A stretch of DNA of 64,000 nucleotides from Lotus japonicus (lineage: Eukaryota > Streptophyta > Magnoliopsida > Fabales > Fabaceae), in assembly GCF_012489685.1 (NCBI RefSeq), contig NC_080042.1, positions 58,695,069 to 58,759,068 of the forward strand, written 5' to 3'. Positions 1 to 10,609 of this stretch are shown here, one piece after another (positions within the stretch are counted from its first letter, which is position 1; each line of letters begins with the position of its first letter). Below the pieces are notes generated by a model. It did no database searches, was not told the DNA's origin, and worked only from the letters and a program-made list of their open reading frames with translations. Both the position numbers and the translations under genes were made by a program.

Positions 1-522
1 CTGTGCTGCTTTTCCTTCATACACATAAGCTGAACAAACTAAGTGATTTCACTATACCTAATATTCTGATACGATTAAAACCGACCCTTTATCAAATCTC
101 ATAAGCCTTGATTTAAACTAGTCAAGCAAGTTGATCTCAGAAAAAATTGAGGGAATTATATAGCCTAGAAAAACCTGCTTCAAATCATGGAAAATGAAGG
201 CAAAATTTAGAATATCTTAAATAGTTGTGCCTGTCTGCAAAGCACCAAAATTAATGTTCTACTAATTGAAATATCGGATTAACTTAATCAAAAGTTTACA
301 CTTCATAAGAGTTGAAAAAAGACCAAACAGAACTTTTCACAGAAACTGGAGCAAGACATGTGCCTGTTCAGACAATCATCAGCTATTGAAAGCAGATTTC
401 CATAGTCCCACACTCCTAGAACAAGGTCTGGGATGTGTAAGTGTTATGTATGGACAGCCCACTAATTTTTCACTTTTCAAAAGGACTTAAGGAGTACAGT
501 AGCAAGTTAAAGCTAGAAATAT
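1..522. other. Unannotated flank, no gene seen
   Basis: AT-rich sequence with no recognisable protein, RNA or transposon end. The only open frame, about 74 codons, has no family resemblance. The first 70 bases loosely resemble the last 100 bases of the window (shared CTGCTTTTCC and TATACCT words), which may be chance. Confidence 0.4.
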
Positions 523-531
523 GTTACTATA

Positions 532-697
532 GAGTGAATCACCATTTTGGTCCCTAAGAAAGTAGGTGCCGGTCATAGTAGTCCCTAGAAATCATTAATG
601 GTGAAAAAAATCCCTGAAAGTGTTGACGTCGGTCATATGAGTCCTTATCTCAAATTTCCGTTAGTCCCTGCGACGGAAAATGCCATGTGTCACGTTA
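532..697. repeat. Left terminal inverted repeat of the Pack-MULE
   Basis: About 165 bases that read as the reverse complement of 2397-2564 with scattered mismatches. Shared words include TTTTGGTCCCTAAGAAAGTA and GACGGAAAATGCCA. Confidence 0.9.
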
Positions 698-1167
698 AAT
701 GACATATGAACCGGTCCACTTGGCTGCCACGTAATATATAATAATAATAAAAATTTAAAATTAAAAAAATCAGAGAACTCCTGAATCTATCCCCTTCCGC
801 TCCGTTCTTCCCAGCAACCATCAACTTCCATAGCTATCATCCTCTCCATCTTCATCTCTCCATAGTCTTCAGCAGCCTCTTCCAGCTATCAACCTAGCCA
901 ACATTTTCGTTCCTCACCTTAATAGGAGAAGGAGAACCCATAAATTAATTCTCAACCTAGAAATTCATTCTCAACCCAGAAAAAACTCATTGTTTGAACC
1001 CAAAAGAAGGAGAAAAAGCTTGAATCGAAGGGAAGAGGGTTGGATCTGGTGCGAATCGAGGTCCTCGTACCTTCCCGTTCTGTGAATCGCAGAGGAGGTG
1101 GTTGGTTGCTTTTCGATCTCTGACTTCCCTCGCCATTTCAGCAACCGAACCCATGACCCTCTCGAAG

Positions 1168-1296
1168 ATGGAGGAAGCTTCAAAGACCATTCCACACCAA
1201 ATTGGAGGTGTTCACAACGATTTGCTCCTCTTTGGAATCCATGGAGTCAAGAGCGACATCGTTGGTGCTCACCCTCTCAAATCTTCCCTCGCATAT
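1168..1296 (+). pseudogene. Captured exon of a proteasome maturation factor (UMP1/POMP-like)
   Basis: Starting at the ATG at 1168, the frame reads MEEASKTIPHQIGGVHNDLL followed by a segment with FGIHGVKSDIVGAHPL. The IGGVHN and HGVKSDIVG.HPL blocks match the N-terminus of plant UMP1 as I know it. UMP1 is the small chaperone that assists assembly of the 20S proteasome core and is then degraded. Only the first exon is present. It ends at a donor-like GCATAT|GTAATC, and no later UMP1 exon follows, so no working chaperone can be made. A few codons upstream are also open but do not belong to the family. It lies inside the Pack-MULE and is presumed to be a captured copy of a gene elsewhere. Confidence 0.75.
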
Positions 1297-1440
1297 GTAA
1301 TCTCTTTTTTTCTCTTGTTCTAAGTTTCAATTTCTGCACTTCTTGCGTTTTTCTGATCTGATATATGCAATGCTTCTGTGACTGCTTTATCGAATTTCAT
1401 CTGTTAGCTATTTCCCCTCTTAATTAAGGTTTAAAGAAGT

Positions 1441-1638
1441 GACGAGCGGAAGAGGATTGAAAATGTTGGGGGTGTTGTCATGTGGGCAGGTACTTGGAGA
1501 GTTGGTGGGGTGCTAGCAATGTCCCGTGCCTTTGGCAATCGAATCTTGAAGCCGTTTGTTGTAGCAGAACCTAAGATCCAGGACCAAGACATAGATCAAG
1601 AAACTGAGCTGCAATTGGTTTATTCATCAGTTTTTTAA
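1441..1638 (+). pseudogene. Captured exon of a PP2C-type protein phosphatase
   Basis: The frame starting at 1441 reads DERKRIENVGGVVMWAGTWR, then VGGVLAMSRAFGNRILKPFV and a VAEPKIQDQ..ID.E.ELQLV tail, and ends at TAA 1636-1638. GG.V......RV.G.LA.SRAFG and the VAEPEIQ segment are PP2C motifs from the middle of the catalytic domain. The metal-binding DG..D motif that should follow is missing, as is the N-terminal half of the domain, so this is a dead fragment. It shares the plus orientation with the UMP1 fragment upstream; whether one transcript spans both is unknown. Confidence 0.85.
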
Positions 1639-2396
1639 TCAAAGTCACTCTTTCATGATATTGGATGGATTATTCATGGTTTTCCAAAACTGATTCCGGT
1701 GTTTGATCATAAAGGGGAAACAACCTTTGATTGAAGATAACCTTTGATTATTCATGGTACGAGTATTTTTCTTTTTACTGGAATAATTTATTACATAGTC
1801 TAACTAGCATTGAATTGTTCAATTTCAAAACTCATTAACTATTTCAGTGGCAATTTGACCTGAGGACCTTGTTTTTGTCTGGAGTGAATGGTTAACTTTG
1901 TGTATTGTTCTGGTGCTGTGCGTTTTTGCTTCAGGGATGCTTTTTGGCCTTGCATCATCTTTCTGTCCAATTTCGTTTTCGCCTGCTTTATGTGTGCTGA
2001 AGGCGTAGCAAGAAGACTAGGCGTGGAAATGCTGCAGGATCAAGAGAGCACGTTTTTCCTCTGCCTGATGCTTAGTTTTATAATGCTTTTGCTTTTGTGT
2101 CTTGTTATTCGCTACTGGTTATGTTTTTATCTAGTTTACTGTATTTCTCTCTTCCTTTGTTTTTCCTTACTATAGTCAATTTTGCTTTTGGACCAATTCT
2201 TATGTGTGTAATTTGTTTATGTACTCTTGGCTTGAGCCCTTCCTTTTAATATATATTTATGGGTTTCTTGTTTTTGTTGAGATGAAGATGGTGTGGAATA
2301 TGATGAGGAAGAAGATGATGATCTGAATTTTCTTTTTTTTAAATATGGGACTAAATTGATAATGTTGGGGACTAAATTGAAACCTACTTGGCACAT
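1639..2396. other. Pack-MULE filler
   Basis: AT-rich interior of the Pack-MULE. A 95-codon frame at 1888-2175 is hydrophobic and low in complexity with no recognisable family. A short acidic stretch near 2281-2325 (DEDGVEYDEEEDDD-like) could be a third captured scrap, but this is weak. Confidence 0.4.
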
Positions 2397-2564
2397 AACT
2401 TTGACACATTGGCATTTTCCGTCCCAGGGACTAACAACCAAACATAGATAGGGACTACTATGACCGACGTCCACACTTTCGGAGATTTTTTTCACCATTA
2501 ATGATTTCTAGGGACTACTATGACCGGCGCCTACTTTCTTAGGGACCAAAATGGTGATTCACTC
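2397..2564. repeat. Right terminal inverted repeat of the Pack-MULE
   Basis: Partner of the repeat at 532-697. It ends in GATTCACTC directly before the target duplication. Confidence 0.9.
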
Positions 2565-2573
2565 GTTACTATA

Positions 2574-3295
2574 TCATAGTCATAGGTATAGAATGCTACC
2601 ATATTATAAACATTTCATTCATATCAGCTTCATCTGCTTCTCATCTATAGCACCAGCAAACAATCTAAACAATTTCAATATTCCAATTATTCAGAATTTA
2701 GTGTGTAGCAAAGGTATCCCTCAGCCGAAACCCTCTAATCCATTTCGAGACACGATGACCACCGACGAGGACTTCCTAGCAAAGCCTCCCAATATTCCAA
2801 TTACTCAAATTAGGCTTATAGAAACTTACCGAGCAAGTTGTTGATATCCAACAAAAACTCACAAAAATAATAGAAAAAACACTGCTTCAAGTGAAGGACA
2901 GGCTAACGCCAATTTTATTACGCAAAGAAATGCAATAGCTGCACAACTATTACTCTTTCCCTCTATACACTTTACACTATGTTCCCAAACAGAAATCCTA
3001 AAATATCTCCCAAGAACTACCCTCATGTTATCATTCTGCGGATTATTTTTTTGGGTTTTTGACCATCACTTCCAATAGCTGCCAAATAACGCTGTGTTGG
3101 CCACTTTTTGTGCATGTATGGCCACCACAACAGCTGCTACTCTAAACTGGGACTGCACGGAGCGACCAAGGGCTGCTACGACGTTATAGACTTATAACTC
3201 GCTGTTGACAACCTTGGATCCGGGTAAAAGTCCTAACCTTTCTTATTGGAAAGATAAAATCTTCTTAGGTAAAAATTTAATTCTGACCAGGCTCT
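2574..3295. other. Intergenic, nothing recognised
   Basis: No convincing coding frame, RNA gene or repeat boundary was seen between the Pack-MULE and the LINE 3' end. The 97-codon frame starting at 2551 begins inside the MULE terminus and is considered spurious. Confidence 0.4.
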
Positions 3296-4540
3296 TTTTT
3301 TTAGTACATTCCATAAAGAAAAGAAAGCTAAGGCCTCACAGAGGAGACTCCCAAGGCATCATCCAAAACCAAAAACCTCAAACCCTCCAAGGGTTGCTCT
3401 ATAACCACTAAAGGCATATCCTGCTCCGCTCCATGCTTCGCTAAGAAGTCTGCACAAGCATTTCCTTTCCTCAGCGTATGATACACCACCACCTGCCAAG
3501 AGCGACTAAGAAGATCCTTAATATCCCATATAAGGGATGCATATGAATGTCTTAAAGGAGGAACAGAGGAGACCAATTTGACAGCATCAAGGGAGTCAGA
3601 TTGGCACTCCACAGCGCGTACACCACGGTTCTAGGCCAAGGATAAACCATGGAAGATGGCTAACAGCTCAAGGTACAGGATATTGGAGTCATTACAGTGC
3701 CCATAGAACCCCCCATACCATTGACCAACTCCACTACGGAAGCAGCCTCCAAACCCACCTTTTCGCGGTTCGCCCCTCACGCTCCCATCGACATTGATAA
3801 TCAGACAGTTAGGATCACGGGGTTGCCACCTGACCAAGCGCGGGGATGATGACGACCCACTATCAAGGCCAGCGATCCAACGCCCCACCTCATCACCCAT
3901 GACAGCAATGTTAGAGCCCAAGAATTGATCACTCATGCTGAGATTCTCCATACAGAAAGCATTCCGAGCGCGCCAAATCCACCACAGGGTCGCTACAGCC
4001 ATGGAGCACGAATCTGACAACACCTCACAAAGCCATCGCTGGCAATCTAACAGGCCAAACACAACGCTATAGGTGTCAAAACCCATCATATTCCAAACCC
4101 GCATAGCCATGGGGCAATCACGAAGACTATGAAGGACTGATTCCTCCCCACTATTGCAGCGAACACATAGTGCCGAAGGAGCAATGCCACGCCTGAAGCG
4201 ACAATAGTTAGTTGGAAGCGCATCATGCACCGCCAGCCAGATGAGCATGATGCATTTTAACGGGACCTTCAGTCTCCAAATCCAACTCCAATGCAAGTGA
4301 CCACAGGGAGCAACTTCATTCACGGTCATTCTATGATTTATGAGCCAATTGTACCTCGTAGATGTCGAATACTCGCCACTAACATGCCCTGTCCAGTGAA
4401 TACTGTCAGGCACATGAGAATTAATACGGGCAGGGAACTCTTTAATTTTGACAACAAGGTCCTCTGGAAGCACTGTCCACAAACGCTCCAGCCTCCACCT
4501 TTCTCCATCCCTTCAATGACCACCGTCGTAATGAAGATTT
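3296..4540 (-). pseudogene. LINE (L1-type) ORF2 C-terminal fragment: zf-RVT plus RNase H
   Basis: Reading on the minus strand, the frame shows the zinc-binding zf-RVT region typical of plant LINEs (WIWRLKVPLKCIMLIWLAVH, then CVRCNSGEES..H.L.DCP). An RNase H-like domain follows, with NVDGS, the acidic YLELLAIFHG and ECQSDSLDA, and a final H..RKGN..ADFLAKHG motif. One in-frame TAG at about 3631-3633 (probably from TGG) interrupts RNase H, and the frame resumes from 3612 to 3328. A run of T at 3295-3302 on the plus strand would be the 3' poly(A). The reverse transcriptase and endonuclease are absent because the upstream end runs into the 122-bp tandem array, so the copy is dead. Confidence 0.9.
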
Positions 4541-5420
4541 AGAATCTCTTCGACATTAGTATACTTATCTCCTCAACGGCTGACCCGCTTAAGTGCTTTT
4601 ACGCACCTCCTCGTCCTCTAAACGCTAGTCCCCTTCAATGACCACCGTCGTAATGAAGATTTAGAATCTCTTCGACATTAGTATACTTATCTCCTCAACG
4701 GCTGACCCGCTTAAGTGCTTTTACGCACCTCCTCGTCCTCTAAACGCTAGTCCCCTTCAATGACCACCGTCGTAATGAAGATTTAGAATCTCTTCGACAT
4801 TAGTCTACTTATCTCCTCAACGGCTGACCCGCTTAAGTGCTTTTACGCACCTCCTCGTCCTCTAAACGCTAGTCCCCTTCAATGACCACCGTCGTAATGA
4901 AGATTTAGAATCTCTTCGACATTAGTATACTTATCTCCTCAACGGCTGACCCGCTTAAGTGCTTTTACGCACCTCCTCGTCCTCTAAACGCTAGTCCCCT
5001 TCAATAACCACCGTCGTAATGAAGATTTAGAATCTCTTCGACATTAGTATACTTATCTCCTCAACGGCTGACCCGCTTAAGTGCTTTTACGCACCTCCTC
5101 GTCCTCTAAACGCTAGTCCCCTTCAATAACCACCGTCGTAATGAAGATTTAGAATCTCTTCGACATTAGTCTACTTATCTCCTCAACGGCTGACCCGCTT
5201 AAGTGCTTTTACACACCTCCTCGTCCTCTAAACGCTAGTCCCCTTCAATAACCACCGTCGTAATGAAGATTTAGAATCTCTTCGACATTAGTCTACTTAT
5301 CTCCTCAACGGCTGACCCGCTTAAGTGCTTTTTGGTACCTCCTCGTCCTCTAAACGCTAGTCCCCTTCAATAACCACCGTCGTAATGAAGATTTAGAATC
5401 TCCTCGACATTAGTCTACGA
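4509..5420. repeat. 122-bp tandem repeat array, about 7.5 copies
   Basis: Units begin at 4511, 4633, 4755, 4877, 4999, 5121, 5243 and 5365, an exact 122-base step each time. The last unit breaks off near 5420. Copies differ at a few sites: CAATGACC in the first four versus CAATAACC in the last four, GTATAC versus GTCTAC, and TTTTACGCACC versus ACACACC or TTGGTACC. The first unit overlaps the truncated edge of the LINE ORF. No open frame runs through the array. The run-to-run change suggests growth by unequal exchange or slippage in blocks. Confidence 0.97.
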
Positions 5421-6000
5421 TTTAGAATTGTTTCAACATTAATTTTTTTTCAGCTTTTTATTTTTTCAGCTTAATATTTTTTCAGATAAATAAAAAGAAA
5501 AGGAAAGAAAATATTAGTTTCAACCTTTATTTTTTATTTGACCCATATTTTTTTTATCTTTTTATTGTACTCAATTAAAATAATAATATTTGTTATCCAA
5601 TTACTTTATTTTGAACAGGCCACCGCCACTTGTTGATTCGACTGGCTCCATATTTGACCCTAATTCGAACCCTATTTCATGGAACCCAATGTCCCCAATG
5701 TATTCGGCTGGCTTCTAAGGGAAGGAACGTGACCGAAACTGACTGATAGAGACCATTCACTGTGCTCTTTGTAAAAGAACAGATTCCCTGGCAGCATGCA
5801 GTACAAACCACGTGAAGGTTGAATATTTTCTTAGCTACCATTATTTCTGAGCATAAAGAGGTGGGTGGGTCCATTTATTTCACTTTTTAATATAAGGACG
5901 TTCTCTTTCTTGGCTAACACCGCATATTTTTCCTACTTCACCCCTTTTAACTTCTTTACAAATTTTTCATACTTCACGCATGTAAACTCTTTACAATTTG
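5421..6000. other. AT-rich spacer and probable promoter of the next gene
   Basis: Long T and A runs (5440-5600) are followed by less biased sequence and a pyrimidine-rich leader (5880-6000). No coding frame is supported, and no transposon end was recognised by eye. Confidence 0.4.
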
Positions 6001-6881
6001 ATGTCTGGTACGAGCAACAAATTTTATGTGGTTTTCCGGGGCAGAAATCCTGGGATTTACACTACCTGGGATGACTGCAATGCACAAGTGCATAAATTCA
6101 AGAACAATAAGCATGAAAGGTATCCAACCTTCCACGAAGCAAAACAAGCACTAGATGCATTCTTTGCACTCTCAGAAGAATTTGAAACCCCGCTCCAGAG
6201 CCAGGAAGGACCTACCCAACACACACATGATTTTCATGGAGAGAGCAGCACTGCTTACCCACCCAACCTGTCTCAACTGTGTAGAAGGTCATATTCCCCA
6301 ATGCAAACAAAGTGCAGTTTCAGTTACGTATCATCATCATCATCCTCCATTCATTTAATTTTAACATATATGCAAGGGTTTCATTAGCTAGACTCTCTGA
6401 CCTATATTTTTTTTGGTCAGATGATGAAGGGAAGTCTGAACCTCAGCATGGTATGTCACAGTGCTTGAAAGGTGATCAAGTTGTCCTCAAGTTTAGCATG
6501 AAAAACTGGTTAATAGAAGCTTGTAAGGTTTTGGGGATGGACACACCCGAGTATTATCCATATCCATTGAAAATTCTGAATGGCTCACCCCAGCACAGTT
6601 ATATGTGTTACATACGGTCCCCAAAAATCCAAGATACACCTGTAGAAGTTGGCCCTCATGCAACATCAGCAGATCTAGCAATGGAACATGTTTCATTACA
6701 ATGGTTAAAGAGGTTGGAGAAATCCCATAACTTAGCTATTGTAGACTACAACATGCATAAGGTCCAGGAGAAGAATGAACGAATCCAGTGTCTAGAGGTG
6801 GAGAACTTTGATCTGGTCATGGAAAACTCAAGCCTCAAGCAACAAAATCTGGACTTAAGGAGTATGTTGCACTATGCTTGA
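6001..6881 (+). CDS. RNase H1 N-terminal-domain protein with C-terminal coiled coil (two exons)
   Basis: The ATG at 6001 opens a frame reading MSGTSNKFYVVFRGRNPGIY followed by TTWDDCNAQVHKFKNNKHER and YPTFHEAKQALDAFF. This is the RNA:DNA hybrid-binding N-terminal domain of RNase H1 (also found in viroplasmin-like proteins), at about residues 7-55. No catalytic RNase H domain follows. A second open segment, about 6420-6881, encodes a conserved-looking region (SMKNWLIEACKVLGMDTPEY) and ends in a Leu/Glu/Gln-rich stretch (EKNERIQCLEVENFDLVMEN) predicted to form a coiled coil. The exon break is inferred: donor candidates lie near 6323-6328, and the acceptor TTTTTTGGTCAG ends at 6420. The exact donor could not be fixed because phases do not all agree. 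It is probably a nucleic-acid-binding protein of unknown role. It could also be a passenger gene of a transposon, given its neighbours. Confidence 0.65.
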
Positions 6882-7502
6882 AGTGAACAATCCGATGCAT
6901 GCTATATGACTGTAACTTTTGAATGGTAGTATGTCACTTTGTTTTTTATGCAAGAAGGCATGTGTAATAGACACCCAGACCTTTAGACCTGTAATGCTTT
7001 GCAATTTAATTGTTTTCGTGCGTTCAAATTCTCAGCCATACTTGCATGGTCATACATTGTTGCTTTATTTGCTGACTGGGTTTGACTGACTCTTGTGTTG
7101 TATTTTCCTAATTTTGTACACAAAGTATCGATTTAAATTCCTTAATTATAATGTCTATGTGTGCATACAAAGTGTGACAAAAAATGTTAGGGTCATATCA
7201 TAGACTGACGCATCACAGCAGCAAATGAAGATTTTATCTCCTTTAAGATCTTAAGTTGGAGACCCTAGATATCAGTATCCACATCTTAGGTTCTAGGACT
7301 GGTTTTTGGATAAGCATTTCCATTTCAAAACTGAGTTTTGGAGAACCATTCCAGAAGCTTGTTGTGCTCCATTCGTGTTCATCATGTCTAGGTCTGTAGT
7401 CAGTAGCTTGTCTACATTCGTTTTGTTGTATTTATTTTGCTTCTTGAACCCTCATTGGTAAGAAATTCCCACCTTATTTTCAGAGGTCAGAAACAAACAA
7501 CT
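6882..7502. other. Intergenic, 3' flank of the RNase H-domain gene and 5' leader of the Ulp1-like gene
   Basis: No coding frame seen. An intron-like junction (TTATTTTCAG|AGGTCAG, near 7483) sits just before the proposed start codon of the next gene, suggesting a 5' UTR intron. Confidence 0.4.
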
Positions 7503-10500
7503 ATGGATGAGATGGATGTTGATGGTCATGAAGATGAACAAAGGAACCAAGGGACAGAAACTGACGAGCAAATTGAGGCCGAGACTGAGGCTGAAATGAA
7601 TGGTCTCAGAAACATGGTACCAGCCTTTCTTTTTTTGTTTTCTAGTTTCTGCTAAGGGTCCTCCTTTTTGGAAAAAAGCGAAATGGTAACACTTTCGAGG
7701 TCCCCCACTTTTGAACACTTGCAAATATTGTTATATAGATCTGGATCTGAAAGTGATTTTGACTTTGTGAGAAATAGTACTTTAACACATGAACATATTG
7801 TTATAGATCTGGATCTGAAGATTTTTTAGACTTTGTAACACTTTTTAGACTACGAAAATATTGAAGTGATTTTGAAGTTGATACTAAGTAACACTTTTTA
7901 GACTATTAAAATACTCACGATCTGAAGATTTTTTATACTATGAACAAATTTAAGTGATTTTGACTTTGTAACACTTTTTAGTACACTTGGAAATATTTTT
8001 ATTTAATGGTGCTTATTTATGGAGTTGAAGATTTGTGCACTTTGTGTGGCTTTTAAGACTTGTAAACCTGGTTTTTGGTGGCACCTTGCTATTTAGTTAT
8101 GGATTTGAAGTTGTTTTCACTATGTAACACTTTTTAGTTTAACAAGTTTAATATCTCATTTACTGGTTTTTGCCCTTATGTGCCAGCTTGATCAAATAGG
8201 CAGGCGCGATTTCCTTGAGGGATTATTCACACTGCTGAAGGCCCTTAATAGCCTCATTGGTTACATGAAGGTGAGCAAATATCCATATGTATATGTTACT
8301 TGAATACCACCGATTGTTCATAACTGCGTGTTGGATGCAGGCCATGAACAGGCATGTGGGGAAAATTGATGAGGAGATTTCAAATCACACCAAACTCCTA
8401 CATAGTATGGCTGAACAAATTTCTACCTTGGCTGAGAAGAAGGCAGCAGAGCCGAAGGCTTCACCGAATATCTTTCAGGGCAGCTGTTCACAACATGCAA
8501 GTGCTGCTGTATTTGACGCCGAAACACCATCTGGGACACTTCCTCCCAGACAATATACATCCAAAGTGCTGCACAAGGATCCAAAAACCTTAGATGAGGT
8601 CAAAAAAAGGCTAGACATGTCTATTGACCTGACTGTATCCGATGATGATAAGCCTAATATGAAGCCATCATCCGGTAAGGAAGTGAACATTAACAAGGGA
8701 GGTGACAAAGCTGTAACCTTGTCAGCCAAGAAAAGAATCAACAAGAGCAAGTCCAAAGGAATTAACATATCAAGGGGAAAGCATTTGTTCAAAAGCTTGG
8801 AGGTTGACTTTGATGTTTCTGACTCAGACCCTGATGATTGCACAATCATTGAATCACCTACTAATCCAAGTGGGTCCCCAAATATGCCCGCAAAAGACAA
8901 GACAAAGGTTCGTGACTTCTGTCCATTAAAGCAATACCCCTCTCCATTACAAATGAAATGCATTGATATGTTAAAATCATATTGCAGGACAAAGGGAAAC
9001 AAGTGGGAACTCGTGGAAGTCCAGCTTCCAGACCTAGAAAGATTCCTAGGTCATATATATCACTAGACAAGAAGAAATCGTCAAGGAAAATTGGCCACGT
9101 ATTACCCAAGGTTAACAATTTCTGTGGCAGACGAACCAAAACTGATTGTTTGTAGAATTATCAAAAATGTTGGTATACACTAAATATTATTTATAATGAT
9201 GCTTTCTTCTTGGCTAGGCAATGGATACCAAGTTTAGTCCAACTGTAGAGATGTTGCTGACAATTCCAGAACTCCATTTATGCGCCTATGTCTTTCAGCT
9301 GCATGGTAACCCAAGGTAATGTTATTTCAATTGTAGTAATTTTCCCCTATGCAAATGTTTTAACTGACTACAATTTGTTGTAATGCAGTGAGGAGTTGCT
9401 AAAGATAGGGTCTACAATTGGGACAAGAGAAGACTTTCTAAGTCTCTGCCCTGAACACGTTGTTCAGAAGAAGGTAAGAGCAGTGACATTAATGGACCCC
9501 GTTATATTAGTTGTCTTTTCCTATGTGTGGTTAAGAATTAGCTGCGTTGGATATACATCAGATTTTCGAGTACATGGCCATGAAGCTGACATGGAATCAA
9601 CATAATACCGAATGTCAGCCAGCCTGGATAATGCCCCCCTCCTTTGCGGTATATAATTGTTCTTTGTATGTTTATGTTATTAACTCTGCCCAACCATGCC
9701 CGTCTTGACTAAACTTTCACTTTCAGGACGCTGTATTAAAGGGGAAGATGGCAGAGGATCTTCTGCCTGAATTTGCAACTAAATGGATGGCTCCTTTTGA
9801 AACGCTGAAATATGTAATGTTACTCTTATTAGTTTACTAAATATATGGCGGATACATTGCGGGATATTAACATGTGTACTAACCATGTCGGTTTCATCAG
9901 ATTTATGTGCCGGTTATGGAAGATAATGGAAGTTGGTACTTGATGGTTGCATCCATGGATGAGACAGTAGTTTACTTGGTTGATGATGACCTTGATTCAC
10001 AACTAACCACAACTAGGAAGAAATCCATAAGGGCTATTGTGTGTATCAAGTTACCTTATTAAAGCATAATAGACATTCGATTTCGATGTTTCATGGTCAT
10101 TTACGTTAAACGGTTTTTTTATAGGGCAAAGTCATTGGTCGTATGATGTTCTCATCATACTACCCTCACAACTATCTTGAAGGCAACTATGAGCTGGGGA
10201 CATGGGAGATTCAACAAGCAATTTCTAGTGAGAACAACACAAGCAGGTGATTACCTCCCCAAACTGAGTAATGCTTGCACATATTTTCCAAGGTTGTGAT
10301 AAACAAACTTGTATGTTTCCAAATTGTTTTTGCACTCAACAATCAGCTATTTGCACATTGGAGTGGCTTCAGATGGATGATGTCTTCATGTCCAATCTCC
10401 TACCTCGGGTGACCTTTTAACAACAACTGCTCTTTCAATTGACCTTCATTGGGCAACACTAATTGGGTAAATTTCAAATGCAGGTTGAGGATAAACTAAT

Positions 10501-10609
10501 TAGAATGAAAGCTGCCATGAAACTTTTATATGGGCCGCACAATGAACCCTTGGACATGGTGGTTGCAAAAGCTGAAAATTTCTGGGAGCATCAAATGTGT
10601 TATGAGTAG
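7503..10609 (+). CDS. Ulp1-like (C48 peptidase-related) protein gene, probably catalytically inactive, about ten exons
   Basis: Exons with canonical borders: 7503-7616 (start MDEMDVDGHEDEQ, acidic), 8187-8270, 8341 to about 9047-9066, 9218-9315, 9389-9473, 9727-9813, 9901-10038, 10125-10246, 10347-10408 and 10484-10609. The long third exon encodes a basic, Ser/Lys-rich segment and an acidic DVSDSDPDD patch. The later exons have the Ulp1 protease outline: a WMAPFETLKY.IYVPVMEDNG helix-strand region, then WYLMVASMDETVVYLVDDD. In active family members His-Trp stands where this protein has Ser-Trp, so the catalytic His appears lost. Two defects are seen: an in-frame TAG closes exon 3 at 9064-9066, and exon 9 (WLQMDDVFMSNLLPR) is one base out of phase with exon 8. 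It may be a decaying gene or a mis-modelled one. Ulp1-like genes are known cargo of some plant MULEs. Confidence 0.6.
7730..8150 (+). repeat. Degenerate short repeats in intron 1 of the Ulp1-like gene
   Basis: The words TGTAACACTTTTTAGACT and GATCTGGATCTGAAGATTTT recur several times with drift. The block lies wholly inside the intron between 7617 and 8186. Confidence 0.6.

Larger units (their letters stand above)
532..2564. mobile_element. Pack-MULE (nonautonomous Mutator-like element) carrying host gene fragments
   Basis: The element is bounded by perfect 9-bp target duplications GTTACTATA at 523-531 and 2565-2573. It has long, nearly identical terminal inverted repeats beginning GAGTGAATCACC. 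A 9-bp duplication with long TIRs is the Mutator superfamily signature. No transposase is encoded. The interior holds pieces of at least two unrelated host genes, a UMP1-like exon and a PP2C exon, both on the plus strand, plus AT-rich filler and a short acidic stretch near 2281-2325. This is the classic Pack-MULE layout. The captured UMP1 exon is followed by an intron-like donor, so capture was from DNA rather than cDNA. Confidence 0.93.

Noticed and set aside
1..100. Homology between the two ends of the window (possible large duplication)
   Set aside because: Only short words match with many gaps; not distinguishable from chance in AT-rich DNA without alignment statistics.
4509..5420. Regular repeats suggesting a CRISPR-like array
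   Set aside because: The unit is a continuous 122-bp tandem repeat with no unique spacers, in a plant genome.
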